64,000 bases of DNA, from NCBI GenBank assembly GCA_018982785.1, contig JAHHEN010000004.1, positions 463,196 to 527,195 of the forward strand, written 5' to 3'. Position 1 is the stretch's first letter, and each line of letters starts with the position of its first letter. Made by a program: the position numbers and the translations under genes. Shown here in pieces: positions 28,389 to 38,620 of this stretch. Under the pieces are notes generated by a model that saw only the letters and a program-made list of their open reading frames with translations, ran no database searches and was not told the origin of the DNA. The DNA comes from Enterococcus innesii (lineage in GTDB: Bacteria > Bacillota > Bacilli > Lactobacillales > Enterococcaceae).

Positions 28389-28427
28389 TGATAGAAACTA
28401 TCATAGCATAACATCAGTTGAAGTCAA
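28389..28427 (-). promoter_or_regulatory. Promoter of the GlnHPQ-type operon with overlapping dyad
   Basis: On the minus strand, -35 TTGACT (28427-28422), a 16-base spacer and -10 TATGAT (28405-28400). A perfect dyad TGATAG-AAA-CTATCA (28389-28403) overlaps the -10 and the start region, a suitable position for a repressor. Confidence 0.65.
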
Positions 28428-28723
28428 TAAGTCAGAGAAAAAAAGTCAAAAATTGTTGTAGAGGGTCACACCATTTATTCAAATTATTTGCAATCCAAGC
28501 AAGAAGAAAGTGGTGAAGGAGCAGCAGCCATTTTCTAAATACGTCTATTTGAAAGGATGCTTAGAAAATAACGGATAATGAAGAAAGGAAACAGCTTCGC
28601 TTAAACGAGAACCAGGATCTGCAATGACAAAATGAGAAGTGGGTTGAAACAAAGCGACAAAAACGAAACATAAGACATTTTCTAGATTTCTTGCGATAAT
28701 AAAAGAGAAGAGGAGGCGATAGA

Positions 28724-29385
28724 ATGAAGGTCGTATTGATTCGACATGGCGAAAGTGAAGCAAATTTCGAAAATTATTGGACAGGGTGGCTGGATGTTTC
28801 TCTGACCGAAAAAGGCCGACAACAAGCTTGGGCTGCGGGGGAACAGATCAAAGAATTAGGGATTTCCTTTGATTTTGCCTTTGCATCTGTGCTGCAGCGA
28901 ACGATCATCACCTGCGATGCCGTTCTGGAAGCCAGCGATCAGCTTTGGGTTCCTGTGAAAAAAACATGGCGCCTAAATGAACGTCATTATGGCCAATTAG
29001 TAGGGGTCAATAAAGATGAGATGGTCGCACAATATGGAAAAGAACAGGTGCAAAAATGGCGACGTGGATATGATGAACCGCCTTTATATGTGGAGGAAAA
29101 TGATTTAGACCGCCGCTATGATTCTTTAGACCCCGCTTGATACCTAAGGGCGAAAATCTGGGGATGGTGGTGGCGCGAGTAGTCCCATTTTGGCAAGACC
29201 AGGTGGTTCCGTTACTTAAAGATCATAAGAATATCCTCATCACTGGTCATGGGAACAGCTTGCGGGCGTTAGTCAAGTACTTGGAGAACGTGCCCAAAGA
29301 TGCCATGGATACGATCGATATTCCTAACGCACAGCCGATCATTTATGAGTTTGATAGCCAGGCAAACTTGATTAAACGGGCGTAA
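28724..29385 (+). CDS. gpmA: 2,3-bisphosphoglycerate-dependent phosphoglycerate mutase (one frame break)
   Basis: Glycolytic enzyme that interconverts 3- and 2-phosphoglycerate in the cytosol. The phospho-His is in [10 protein letters not shown] (H8), the mutase-type [12 protein letters not shown] and [10 protein letters not shown] follow, and the second catalytic His is in [16 protein letters not shown]. The frame breaks at TT 29137-29138: adding one T turns DPA-stop into [13 protein letters not shown], the expected family sequence. Restored length is about 221 residues, slightly short of the usual 228-250. AGAGGAGG precedes the ATG. The error is in a gene needed for glycolysis unless another copy exists, which argues for a sequencing artefact. 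Confidence 0.9.
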
Positions 29386-29404
29386 TAACGAACATTTATA
29401 GAAT

Positions 29405-29446
29405 AAACCGCATTTTCGTTTGATGTTACATCGAAAATGTGGTTTT
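29405..29446 (+). terminator. Terminator of gpmA
   Basis: Stem AAACCGCATTTTCG (29405-29418) with CGAAAATGTGGTTT (29432-29445), one G-T pair. Confidence 0.78.
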
Positions 29447-29488
29447 GTTGTGCTATAATAAGAAAAATTTAATGAAAGGCGGGAGGAT

Positions 29489-29755
29489 ATGAAAGCCGTA
29501 TTAACCGTTATTGGAAAAGACAAGGTTGGGATCATTGCTGGTGTCAGCCAGAAATTAGCAGAATTAGAAATCAATATTTTAGATGTGTCCCAAACGATCA
29601 TGGAAGATTACTTCACGATGATGATGCTTTTAAACATGGATGCCAATCAGGATTTTGACGGTATTCGTGAGGAGCTTCACCAAGTAGGTCAGACATTAGG
29701 TGTGAAAATCAGCATTCAAAATCAAGAAATTTTTGATACCATGCACAAATTATAG
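29489..29755 (+). CDS. ACT-domain protein, UPF0237 family
   Basis: An 88-residue single ACT domain ([20 protein letters not shown] with the ligand-binding Gly region, followed by [15 protein letters not shown]). ACT domains usually bind amino acids and regulate partner proteins. It is eight bases upstream of the PFL/UPF0210 gene, a conserved pair in many Firmicutes, so it probably regulates or complexes with that protein. The ligand is unknown. GGCGGGAGG precedes the ATG. Confidence 0.9.
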   Translation: MKAVLTVIGKDKVGIIAGVSQKLAELEINILDVSQTIMEDYFTMMMLLNMDANQDFDGIREELHQVGQTLGVKISIQNQEIFDTMHKL

Positions 29756-29763
29756 GAGGCACT

Positions 29764-31113
29764 ATGGAGACAAATCAAATACTTGAAACCATTCGCATGG
29801 TGGAAGAAGAAAATTTAGATATTCGTACGATCACGATGGGGATCTCATTATTGGATTGTATTGACGCCGATATTGATCGTACCTGTGAGAAAATTTTTCA
29901 AAAAATTACAACAAAAGCGAAAGACCTTGTCAAAGTCGGCGAAGAGATCGAAAGTGAATATGGTATTCCGATCATTAACAAGCGGATTTCGGTTACCCCT
30001 GTAGCGATCGTAGTGGCCGCTTGCCAGCCGACGCCAGCCGACTGTATCAAAGTTGCGCAGACCTTGGATCGAGCGGCGCAAGAAGTTGGGGTCAATTTCA
30101 TCGGCGGCTATAGTGCGCTAGTAGAAAAAGGCTATCAAGGCGGCGACCTTGCATTGATCGAATCGATTCCAGAAGCCTTGGCACAAACCAATTTTGTCTG
30201 TTCGTCGGTCAATATTGGATCAACGAAAGCCGGAATCAACATGGATGCAGTGCGTTTGATGGGAGAAACAGTCAAGAAGACTGCTGAAGCATCAGATATG
30301 GGCTGTGCAAAGCTGGTTGTTTTTGCCAATGCAGTGGAAGACAATCCCTTTATGGCGGGGGCTTTTCATGGGGTCGGTGAAGCTGATGTGGAAATCAACG
30401 TCGGTGTAAGCGGACCTGGTGTCGTCAAACGTGCCTTGGAAAAAGTCAAAGGCGAGTCCTTTGATGTCGTGGCGGAAACCGTTAAAAAAACAGCTTTCAA
30501 GATCACGCGGATGGGGCAATTAGTCGGGCGCGTGGCTTCAGAGCGCTTGGGCGTTCCATTTGGGATCGTCGATCTTTCGCTGGCACCGACTCCTGCAGTC
30601 GGCGATAGCGTGGCATTGATTTTAGAAGAAATGGGCTTAGAATCTGTCGGTACCCACGGAACGACAGCTGCACTAGCATTGTTAAATGATGCAGTCAAAA
30701 AAGGCGGCGTAATGGCCTGCAACCATGTTGGTGGTCTGTCGGGTGCCTTTATCCCCGTTTCTGAAGACGCAGGGATGATCAAAGCAGTAGAAGCTGGTTT
30801 ATTGAATTTAGAAAAACTTGAAGCCATGACGGCGATCTGCTCTGTCGGTTTAGATATGATTGCGATTCCGGGAGATACTTCGGCTGAGACGATCGCCGCA
30901 ATGATCGCGGATGAAGCAGCGATCGGTGTCATCAACCACAAGACGACAGCTGTCCGAATCATTCCAGCGAAAGACAAAGAAATCGGCGATCGCATCGAGT
31001 TTGGTGGTTTATTAGGGACGGCGCCAGTGATGAAAACCAATCTTGCGCAGTCTACCGATTTCATTTTGCGTGGCGGTCGTATTCCCGCACCGATCCATTC
31101 ATTTAAAAACTAG
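29764..31113 (+). CDS. PFL/UPF0210 (DUF711) family protein
   Basis: A 449-residue cytosolic protein of a family structurally related to the glycyl-radical (pyruvate formate-lyase) barrel but of unknown activity. It begins with [20 protein letters not shown], typical of the family. There is no glycyl-radical RVSGY motif, so it cannot be an active PFL. It is Gly/Ala-rich with segments such as [16 protein letters not shown] and [14 protein letters not shown]. It is coupled to the ACT-domain gene. TAGGAGGC precedes the ATG and a terminator follows. Confidence 0.9.
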   Translation: METNQILETIRMVEEENLDIRTITMGISLLDCIDADIDRTCEKIFQKITTKAKDLVKVGEEIESEYGIPIINKRISVTPVAIVVAACQPTPADCIKVAQTLDRAAQEVGVNFIGGYSALVEKGYQGGDLALIESIPEALAQTNFVCSSVNIGSTKAGINMDAVRLMGETVKKTAEASDMGCAKLVVFANAVEDNPFMAGAFHGVGEADVEINVGVSGPGVVKRALEKVKGESFDVVAETVKKTAFKITRMGQLVGRVASERLGVPFGIVDLSLAPTPAVGDSVALILEEMGLESVGTHGTTAALALLNDAVKKGGVMACNHVGGLSGAFIPVSEDAGMIKAVEAGLLNLEKLEAMTAICSVGLDMIAIPGDTSAETIAAMIADEAAIGVINHKTTAVRIIPAKDKEIGDRIEFGGLLGTAPVMKTNLAQSTDFILRGGRIPAPIHSFKN

Positions 31114-31149
31114 CTCGTGTTCATTTTGTAAGAAAATATGATGAAATGA

Positions 31150-31192
31150 CCTTTAAAAGACTAATCAGAATGCTGTCTTTTAAAGGTTTTTT
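31150..31192 (+). terminator. Terminator of the ACT/PFL operon
   Basis: A perfect 12-bp stem CCTTTAAAAGAC (31150-31161) with GTCTTTTAAAGG (31175-31186), followed by T6. Confidence 0.85.
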
Positions 31193-31287
31193 GGTCCTGT
31201 TACTATTTTTTTCATTCCTAAGACGGATGTTTTATTGTTTGGAATCGAATACAATGAAAGATAACACGATAAAAAGGGGTGGTAAAA

Positions 31288-32847
31288 ATGAAGAAAATCT
31301 TCCAACTTGGGATGTTGGTTTTTGTTGGTTTGATGGGATTTTTTGTCCTTCAACCATCAATTGCCTTTGGACAGACATTTGTTCGTGATGATGCCGGGGT
31401 CCTTTCACAAGAGACGATCGAACAGATCGATGCCTTGAATAAAGAGGGGTTCCAATCATTGACCGGAGCGCCAGAATATGCTGTGATCACGATCCCTTCC
31501 TTAGACGGGCAATCGATTGAAGAGCGTAATTTGGAACTGTTCAATGAGTATGGTTTAGGAAATCCAGAGGACAATAATGGACTATTGTTTCTCTTTGCTA
31601 TTGATGATCGTGAATTTCGTCTGGGTTATGGCGATGGACTATCCTATGTCTTCAGTGAGCTATCGGAAGATGATTTAGTGGATGAAGATGCCAAAGACGC
31701 ATTACGAGATGAAGATTATGATACAGCGATATTGGCAGCTTCTAATGAAGTCTATCAGCGCATGAAAGAAGCGGATGAAACGATTGGTTTAGGGACGATC
31801 TATCAAGATGGCAAGCAAATGTTAGCAGAAAAACAGGCACAAGAAGCAGAAGCCAACAAGCAGATGTGGTTCACTATTGGAAAAATCGTTAGTGGTGTTG
31901 TAGCGGCAGCAGCTGCAGGCCTTGTAGGGTTCATTAGTTTTCGTCATCTTAAAACCAAACAGCGTTTTGCGGAGTACCTGCCGTTGCCGAAACATCTGTT
32001 AGAAGATAGTCACTTCCAACAGAAAGATTTCTTGAAATGGGCTAGCAATAGAAAGAACTATCAGCGTTACCATCAGTATCAGACAGCCAAAGATTGTCAA
32101 CAAGCATTTACGCAGTATGTGACGAGTACTTACGTGCCAGCGAAATTGAGCTCGATCACTGGATTGTCGACTGCGGATAAACGAGTTATCCAACATGCCT
32201 TGACGAATCCAGCAATTGGATCTTATTTTTCAAACTTGCTGATGAAGAAAAAAACCACGGTCAAACATTTCGGTCAGGTGATCCTTACACAACATGACAC
32301 CTTAAAAACCTATGAAGCCCAATTAGGCAGGGAAGTGTCTGAACAGATGGCAGACTACGATTTAACTGATGCGGTGTTACCTGAGAATTTGCCTTTAGCA
32401 GATGCGTATCGAGCAGAAATAGCTAAGCAAGCTAAAGAAGAGATCAGAAGACGCAATGAGCAGGGGCGTTATTTAGCTCAACTTGTGACGGAAAAAGCGA
32501 CCTATCCTGAGATGGTACAAGCCATTTCGAAAGAAGTTTCTAATGTTCTAGCGGAAGTGAAAACAGATGCCTTGTTCCAAGTTGACTTGAAACAGGTTTA
32601 TCAAAATCACCCAGATTTAGCAAACAAATTATCCTCATTTGATGCTTCTGATCGAGCAGCAGTTTTAAATAATGCTCGCCAAGAGTATGACCCGCATGGG
32701 ATGAATATGGCGTTGTTCTTTGTGATGATGAATAATCATGTGACCCATCAAGAACAAGTCATTGCCGATACGCAAAGTTCTTCGAATGATTTTGGCGGTT
32801 TTAGCGGAGGAAGTAGCAGCGGTGGCGGTGTTTCTGGTAGCTGGTAA
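31288..32847 (+). CDS. TPM-domain exported membrane protein
   Basis: A 519-residue protein. The signal peptide (about 1-27, ending SIAFGQ) is followed by an extracellular TPM domain (about 29-165: FVRDDAGVLSQETIEQIDAL and NGLLFLFAIDDREFRLGYGD), a transmembrane helix (about 193-217) and a cytosolic helical part (220-490). The Gly/Ser tail (SSSNDFGGFSGGSSSGGG) is typical of the TPM family. The ATG at 31288 is chosen because of AAAAAGGGGTGG upstream; the GTG at 31279 lies inside that site. TPM proteins have been linked to phosphatase activity and to membrane assembly factors; the role here is unknown. Confidence 0.87.
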   Translation: MKKIFQLGMLVFVGLMGFFVLQPSIAFGQTFVRDDAGVLSQETIEQIDALNKEGFQSLTGAPEYAVITIPSLDGQSIEERNLELFNEYGLGNPEDNNGLLFLFAIDDREFRLGYGDGLSYVFSELSEDDLVDEDAKDALRDEDYDTAILAASNEVYQRMKEADETIGLGTIYQDGKQMLAEKQAQEAEANKQMWFTIGKIVSGVVAAAAAGLVGFISFRHLKTKQRFAEYLPLPKHLLEDSHFQQKDFLKWASNRKNYQRYHQYQTAKDCQQAFTQYVTSTYVPAKLSSITGLSTADKRVIQHALTNPAIGSYFSNLLMKKKTTVKHFGQVILTQHDTLKTYEAQLGREVSEQMADYDLTDAVLPENLPLADAYRAEIAKQAKEEIRRRNEQGRYLAQLVTEKATYPEMVQAISKEVSNVLAEVKTDALFQVDLKQVYQNHPDLANKLSSFDASDRAAVLNNARQEYDPHGMNMALFFVMMNNHVTHQEQVIADTQSSSNDFGGFSGGSSSGGGVSGSW

Positions 32848-33063
32848 TTTTTCGTAGTGAGGAACGTTCATTGTTCTGCAATACATTCGCTTGCATGTAG
32901 GTTTGTGCAAGCGGAAGGATTGTATGGTCAATGGCGTTTTTTCTTGTGGAGGAAATCCCTTGATAAATAAGACAAACCAAACAAAGTGTGGTAAACTTTT
33001 TAGAGTTACTGAAAATGAATGGAACTTTCATTCATTTGAAAAAGGGAGAAAACGAGGGATATC

Positions 33064-33681
33064 ATGTACCAATCTTACATATGGGATTTTGACGGAACAC
33101 TTTACGACAGCTACCCAATCATGTTAAAAGCTTTTATCAAGACATTGAAGGAGTATGGCTTCGATCCAGATCCAGCGGAGATTTATTATATATTGAAAGA
33201 TTCATCTTCCAAAAAAGTTGCTGAAAAATACAACTTAGATTTTCAAGAGTTCACTAAAGCATTCAAAGCAAATGAAGCGCTGGATGATCGTTTGCCGCTT
33301 TCCTTTGCAGGAACCAAAGAAACATTAGAAGCCGTGGTTGCTGCTGGCGGAAAGAACTACATTTTGACCCACCGCGATGTCGTCTCAACGAAAGAACTGT
33401 TAGAAAAAGAACAGATGGCAGACCTGATCGTTGAGATCGTAGGACCGGAAAACAACTTTCCCCGTAAACCTGATCCGACTTCATTAATTTATCTTGTCGA
33501 GAAATATCAGCTGGACAAAGATCAAACTGTCATGATCGGCGATCGTACGATGGATGTTTTTGCAGGACAAGGAGCAGGTGTTAAGACAATTTTTTATGAT
33601 ATAGAAGGTATCTTAAAAGATGTATCTGCCGACCATACCGTCCAATCAATGGCTGAAATACAAGAAATCATTAAGTCTTGA
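33064..33681 (+). CDS. HAD-superfamily phosphatase (phosphoglycolate phosphatase-like)
   Basis: A 205-residue HAD-IA hydrolase. Motif I WDFDGTLYDSY carries the nucleophile D8 and acid D10. Motif II is the Thr in YILTHRD, motif III is the Lys in FPRKPDP, and motif IV is MIGDRTMDV. The alpha-helical cap lies between residues 15 and 80. Members remove phosphate from small metabolites such as phosphoglycolate or sugar phosphates; the substrate is not known. Its stop codon is part of a small terminator hairpin. Confidence 0.88.
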   Translation: MYQSYIWDFDGTLYDSYPIMLKAFIKTLKEYGFDPDPAEIYYILKDSSSKKVAEKYNLDFQEFTKAFKANEALDDRLPLSFAGTKETLEAVVAAGGKNYILTHRDVVSTKELLEKEQMADLIVEIVGPENNFPRKPDPTSLIYLVEKYQLDKDQTVMIGDRTMDVFAGQGAGVKTIFYDIEGILKDVSADHTVQSMAEIQEIIKS

Positions 33682-33698
33682 GAAATCAAGGCTTTTTT
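33677..33698 (+). terminator. Short terminator overlapping the HAD stop codon
   Basis: CTTGA-GAAA-TCAAG (33677-33690) with a GNRA-type loop, then GC and T6. The stop codon TGA is inside the stem. Confidence 0.65.
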
Positions 33699-33983
33699 GC
33701 ATAGAAGATTAATTAGTTCTTCCTGTCGATGAGGAGCATTTATTTTAATGGAGCGTTCAATAGTATTGCAAAGTTTTCGTGAGTAAAAAAGTTCCTTAAC
33801 AGGAGCTTAAAAAGACCTAGATCATCTAAGAAATTCCATGCTGCAGCTGGTCAACTTCCCACAGGAATGATAGTCTTTAGAAAAGACAGGAAGGGTACAT
33901 CAGCGATCCAATCTAGGGATGAATGAATGGATAAACGATCGCGCTAAAGCTAACACATAAAGATTCATTGACGGAGGTGTCAT
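33699..33983 (+). other. Intergenic gap, nothing recognised
   Basis: This roughly 285-base gap between the HAD gene and the CAP gene shows no ORF with a ribosome site and no clear promoter; only the GACGGAGGTG ribosome site before 33984 is evident. Confidence 0.45.
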
Positions 33984-35024
33984 ATGAAAAAAATAAAATT
34001 CTTGATCAAAAGCATTTTTCTCATCGGGCTTCTTTATTTTGCAAGCCAGATGATCACATGGCAAGACGGGCGCTTGGCATTTCGTGATGCCCGACTCAAC
34101 GAGATCACTCAATCTCTCTCGTCCCAATTTTCTCTTTCACAAGACACTTCAGCAAGGCCAGCGGAAGAAACACCTGCCCAGACATATTTATATAATGAAT
34201 CACGACAAGTGATCGAAGAAACCTTTGGGGAAGCGATCAATGAATCAGCGAATCGGTATGGACTGAACTGGACATCCTACCACGATGATTTTCGTAACTT
34301 CATGATGGTGATGTATGATGAGAATGATATCGCGCAAGGAATCTATACGAACCAAGATACCCTGCATATCGATGACACGCTAGGAATCGGGTCTTCAAAA
34401 GCCAGCGTTCGTAATCAGATGGGCACGCATCAAGAAAGTTTTCAACGAGGATCACGACGGTATCGAATCCAGCCAGATGCGAACTATGATCTCTTCTTAC
34501 ATGATGATCAATTGATTACTTTTTTCTATGATGTTCATGCCGAAGACACAGTGACCGCGATCCAAATCATCAATCAAGAGCTAGAGGTCTTGCATGCAGA
34601 TGATTTTAGGCAAAATCAGACAGCGGTATTAAGCGGTCTGCGTACGCAGCTGTTTGAACTTACGAATGCGACTCGAGTAAAATTTGGATTGGAGCCATTA
34701 GAATTTAGTGCTGCAACAAGTGAGACTGCCCGTAAGCATAGCCAAGATATGGCTGAAAATCGGTATTTTGATCATATTGCTTTGGATGGGTCAAGCCCCT
34801 TTGATCGGATGCAAGAAGACGGGATCAGCTTCACCGCCGCAGGAGAAAACTTAGCATTTGGCCAAGCCAGCAGCATTTACGCTCACCAAGGCTTAATGAA
34901 TTCAGAAGGACATCGGGCAACGATCTTAACTGAAGGGTATGACTACCTGGGGATCGGTATTGCGATCGATACCAGCGAACAGCCTTATTATACAACGTTG
35001 TATCATCGTGGCTCGGCGTCGTGA
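33984..35024 (+). CDS. CAP-domain exported protein
   Basis: A 346-residue protein with an N-terminal signal or anchor helix (about 7-24). A CAP-associated domain (about 65-205) precedes the C-terminal CAP/SCP domain (about 220-340). The latter shows LFELTNATRVKFGLEPLEF, ETARKHSQDMAENRYFDHI (conserved His residues) and the SEGHRATIL segment. Firmicute proteins with this layout are surface or secreted and of unclear role; relatives appear near sporulation or cell-wall genes in bacilli. GACGGAGG precedes the ATG. It has its own terminator. Confidence 0.87.
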   Translation: MKKIKFLIKSIFLIGLLYFASQMITWQDGRLAFRDARLNEITQSLSSQFSLSQDTSARPAEETPAQTYLYNESRQVIEETFGEAINESANRYGLNWTSYHDDFRNFMMVMYDENDIAQGIYTNQDTLHIDDTLGIGSSKASVRNQMGTHQESFQRGSRRYRIQPDANYDLFLHDDQLITFFYDVHAEDTVTAIQIINQELEVLHADDFRQNQTAVLSGLRTQLFELTNATRVKFGLEPLEFSAATSETARKHSQDMAENRYFDHIALDGSSPFDRMQEDGISFTAAGENLAFGQASSIYAHQGLMNSEGHRATILTEGYDYLGIGIAIDTSEQPYYTTLYHRGSAS

Positions 35025-35064
35025 ACTCCTGAATTGCGTGAAACTGAAACTCTTAATTAGTGAA

Positions 35065-35097
35065 AAAGTCGACACGTGGAAAGTGTTGACTTTTTTT
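35065..35097 (+). terminator. Terminator upstream of the comE operon
   Basis: Stem AAAGTCGACAC (35065-35075) with GTGTTGACTTT (35083-35093), one mismatch, and a T7 run. Confidence 0.8.
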
Positions 35098-35143
35098 CTG
35101 TCCTTGATTACTTTTTGCGTATTTCATCTATGAGGTGGTGAAA

Positions 35144-35785
35144 ATGGATCGATGGAAAACGCTTAAAGATTACTGGCGGATTGCACTTGTAGGTGCGGTG
35201 CTGGTGGTTTTGTTGATTATCTGGTTTGTGCCGTTTTCGAAGAACAAAGAAACAAACTGGCATTCAATGGCAGATGCAGCAGGGCAAACGTCTGAAATGG
35301 GAGAAGGTGGAACCCTTCAAGAAGATAGTCCTCATGATGAAGAATCTGAGATCGTCATAGATATCAAAGGGGAAGTGCACCAACCGGGCATTTATCGCTT
35401 AAAATCAGGTGCGCGGATGTATGAACTGATCGAACAAGCAGGTGGTCTGACAGAAGAGGCGTTAGAAACAGCGATAAACTTAGCACAAGTGCTGCAAGAT
35501 CAACAGATGGTGATCGTTCTCCATCAAGAGGATGAAGGGTTTATGGAGATAAATGCTTCAGGAGTAAGTAGCAGCCAGACAGTAGTGACACAAATCAATC
35601 TGAATCAAGCCAATGCGCAGCAACTGCAAGAACTGCCGGGTGTGGGTGCCAAAAAAGCAGAAGCAATCATCGCTTACCGCGAAGAATATGGTTTTTTTAA
35701 ACAGATTGATGACCTAAAAAAGATCACAGGCATCGGAGAGAAGACCTTTGAGTCCTTGAAAGAGATGATTACAGTGACGGACTGA
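35144..35785 (+). CDS. comEA: ComEA, competence DNA receptor
   Basis: A 213-residue membrane-anchored protein that binds double-stranded DNA at the cell surface during transformation. One helix (about 14-32) is followed by an SLBB domain (about 70-130, VDIKGEVHQPGIYRLKSG) and a C-terminal helix-hairpin-helix pair (INLNQANAQQLQELPGVGAK and KKITGIGEKTFESLKEM). The ATG at 35144 is chosen because GAGGTGG is its ribosome site and the upstream in-frame GTGs lie within it. It starts the comEA-comEB-comEC-holA order that is common in Firmicutes. Confidence 0.95.
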   Translation: MDRWKTLKDYWRIALVGAVLVVLLIIWFVPFSKNKETNWHSMADAAGQTSEMGEGGTLQEDSPHDEESEIVIDIKGEVHQPGIYRLKSGARMYELIEQAGGLTEEALETAINLAQVLQDQQMVIVLHQEDEGFMEINASGVSSSQTVVTQINLNQANAQQLQELPGVGAKKAEAIIAYREEYGFFKQIDDLKKITGIGEKTFESLKEMITVTD

Positions 35786-35878
35786 ACCAAATAAAAGTAA
35801 GCAATACTAAGAAATGACGGTTGAAAATTCAAGAAATTCGATTAGAATAGAACTAATCAATGACAAAGGAGCAAACGA

Positions 35879-36376
35879 ATGAGCAATACGAGAATCCCTT
35901 GGGACCAGTATTTTATGGCTCAAGCTGTTTTACTGTCTTTACGCAGTACATGTTCCCGACTTGAGGTCGGAGCTACATTAGTCAAAGATCGCCGAATTAT
36001 TGCTGGAGGCTACAACGGATCCGTCAGTGGCGATGTACACTGCATCGACGATGGCTGTTATGTTGTGGATGACCATTGTATTCGGACGATTCATGCTGAA
36101 ATGAATGCTTTACTGCAATGTGCAAAATTAGGGGTATCGACAGAGAATGCTGAAATCTATGTAACACATTTTCCTTGTCTTCCTTGTACGAAAGCCATTT
36201 TGCAAGCAGGGGTCAAAACGATCCATTATTTGAATGACTATCGCAACAATCAGTATGCAATGGAACTGATTCAACAAGTAGGTGCTTCCGTCCACCAAGT
36301 TGAACTCGATCCTGTGTACTTCGAAAAACTATCCTTTGGTGTGCTAAATGATGCACAACCAACAAAAGAGAACTGA
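35879..36376 (+). CDS. comEB: ComEB, deoxycytidylate deaminase family
   Basis: A 165-residue zinc enzyme that deaminates dCMP to dUMP. Zinc ligands and catalytic Glu are in [10 protein letters not shown] (His, Glu), and the two Cys are in [10 protein letters not shown]. The first Cys-rich segment near [16 protein letters not shown] resembles the second zinc site of dCMP deaminases. It lies between comEA and comEC, as in Bacillus, and its 3' end overlaps the start of comEC by 29 bases. Confidence 0.93.
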   Translation: MSNTRIPWDQYFMAQAVLLSLRSTCSRLEVGATLVKDRRIIAGGYNGSVSGDVHCIDDGCYVVDDHCIRTIHAEMNALLQCAKLGVSTENAEIYVTHFPCLPCTKAILQAGVKTIHYLNDYRNNQYAMELIQQVGASVHQVELDPVYFEKLSFGVLNDAQPTKEN

Positions 36377-38589
36377 TTCATTTTTATTTCTTAGTATTAT
36401 TTTTGCTTGTTCGGTGACTGCTTACTATGTGCAGTCCATCTTACTGGGACTCATTGCACTTTATTATTTCGGGATGCTTGTCTTAAAACGACAAGCATTT
36501 TTGTGCATGATTTGTTTTGTCGGACTGTTGCTGTTAAGTGTCCGCGTCTGTCTTTCTCGGACAGGAAACATACAAGAAGGTGAGTATAAAGGTGTAGTCA
36601 ATGTGTTGCCACACACGATCAAAATCAATGGCGATCTGCTTACGTTTGAAGCAAAATCTTCCGCAGGTACAGTGATTGGTCGTTACACGATTTCTTCAGA
36701 GACTGAAAAACAGCAATGGCAGGATCGATCCGATTGGGGAAGAAAGCTGCTGGTGAAAGGATTTTTTCTCTTCCTGAAAAACCACGAAACCGCCACGGGT
36801 TTGACTATTCTGCCTATCTGTCCAGTCGATCAATTATCGGCTCAGTCCATATCGAGCAAATTGTAGGAATGGAAGCAGCAGACTCAGGCTTTTCGCTTGC
36901 AAAAGTTCGAGCGGATGTTATTTCTTCTGTTCAACGAATTTTTCCTGAACGATCCGCTACCTATATCAATGCATTGCTCTTTGGTTTTAAAGATCACGCG
37001 TTTCAAGAGGTGCGACAAATTTACAGTGCAAGTGGCTTGTTGCATTTTTTTACGATTTCAGGAATGCATATCGTCTTATTTTTCAAATGGTTTCGCGAGA
37101 TCTTATGCCGATTGGGTTTCACGCAAAAAGAAATGTTGTTACCTTTGGTGGTCTTTTTCTTAGGGGCGATCGGTCTGTGTGGGGGTGGCATTAGTGTATG
37201 GCGCGCCGTCTTGGCATTGGCTGTTAATCAAGTGAACGCCCTTTTTCCTCAACGCCTATCGGGGAGTGATCGCTATGGGATTGTCCTGACAGCACTTTTA
37301 TTCGTTGACCCCAAAGTATTGCTTCAAACATCGGGGCAACTAAGCCTTTTGATGACATTTTTGCTACTGATGCAACGACCAGTTGGATGGTCATGGTTTT
37401 GGTGTTGCCAATTCTTACCTGTACTTGCAGCACCCATCATCGTCGCAGTTTTTTATGAATTTCCGCTCTTTGGCGGCTTATTGACGTTTTTCTTTCTGCC
37501 GTTTTTTCAAGTAATTTTGCTGCCAGCATGTCTTTTATTGTTTATGGTCAGTACTCTTTTCCCACCCATCAGGGGGCTGATTGTCCTTTTTGAAGGACTT
37601 TTGCTGCTTTTGGAAATAATTATAGGCGCTGTTGGGGGCATTTCCCTGACAATCGGTGCTATACCTGTGGGATTGGCTGGCATCTGTTGTCTGCTTGGCC
37701 TGTTTTTTTATCAAAAGAAACGGTGGTTGCTGGTGATCTGTTTCTCACTCGTTATACCAACGGTCTACCAAAAAAACAGCGTTGTACCGACGATTAGCTA
37801 TGTCGATGTTGGGCAAGGAGACAGCATCGTTTTGCAGGCAGAAAACAATCGAGAAGTTTATGTGATCGATACCGGCGGTTCATTGTACTTTCCTAGAGAA
37901 ACCTGGCAAGAGCGCAAACGTCAAGCTGCTGCTAATTCTACATTGCTTCCATACCTGAAAGGGGAAGGGGTCAGAAAGATCACCGGTTTGTTTTTAACTC
38001 ATGGGGACACGGACCATATGGGGGACGCACTAGCATTGATGAAGGCGATCCCCGTTGAAACGTTATATCTTGTATCAGGAAGTGAACAAGATCACCGCAT
38101 CGCCAAGCTTTTAAACGAACTGCCTAAGCAGACAAGCGTTGTTTGGACGACGGTTGGCCAAGTAGTGGGTGATTTCCTTCAGTTGCAAATATTGGCACCA
38201 GAATCAGGTGCAGGACAAAACGAAGATTCGATGGTGATTAAAACCAAGGTAGGGGATAAAACATTTTTGTTTACTGGCGATCTCGAACAAGCTGGGGAAA
38301 AAAGTTGATTCATGATTATCCGAATTTAAAAGTTGATGTATTGAAACTAGGGCATCATGGCAGTCGAACCTCGACGGCACCTGAGTTTGTTGCGGCAATC
38401 GATCCCCAATTCGGGATCGTTTCAAGTGGACGGAACAATCGGTACGGGCATCCTCATGAAGAGGTGCTTGAAAACTTGGTTAATCAGACCGTTTTGCGAA
38501 CGGATCAGCAGGGCATGATCCAATTTATTTGGTCTGAAAAACAACAAACATTTTTGATAAAAACGCTGCTAGACTATCCGATTGACTAA
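36348..38589 (+). CDS. comEC: ComEC/Rec2 DNA uptake channel (two frame breaks)
   Basis: Membrane channel for single-stranded DNA, about 748 residues when restored. It has N-terminal helices and a DUF4131 region, the competence domain ([34 protein letters not shown], several helices) and a C-terminal metallo-beta-lactamase domain ([33 protein letters not shown]). The frame breaks at T6 36762-36767 (one more T gives [13 protein letters not shown]) and at A6 38298-38303 (one more A gives [13 protein letters not shown]). Both are missing single bases in homopolymers. In comEC natural decay is common in other lactic bacteria, but two such small errors and a fully conserved protein favour sequencing error. 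The start overlaps comEB. Confidence 0.9.
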
Positions 38590-38620
38590 TGGTAGGATAA
38601 GAATGAAAGCGGGGGGAACG

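Larger units (their letters stand above)
28309..28723. other. Gap of 415 bases between divergent glnHP and gpmA
   Basis: The left 120 bases hold the minus-strand promoter and two small palindromes. The right 280 bases, up to the AGAGGAGGCGA ribosome site of gpmA, show no ORF or strong element that I can name. Confidence 0.5.

Noticed and set aside
31146..31388. 80-codon ORF overlapping the terminator and TPM start
   Set aside because: It crosses a strong terminator and overlaps the TPM-domain gene in another frame, and has no ribosome site.
35110..35130. ComX (sigma-X) box before comEA
   Set aside because: TTTTTGCGTATT resembles TTTTTACGAATA in 9 of 12 places, but it lies only about 30 bases from the start codon, leaving little room for a leader, and the core TACGAATA is not kept.
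36348..38589. comEC as a natural pseudogene indicating loss of competence
   Set aside because: Both breaks are single-base losses in homopolymers, identical in type to those in essential genes, and the remainder is fully conserved.
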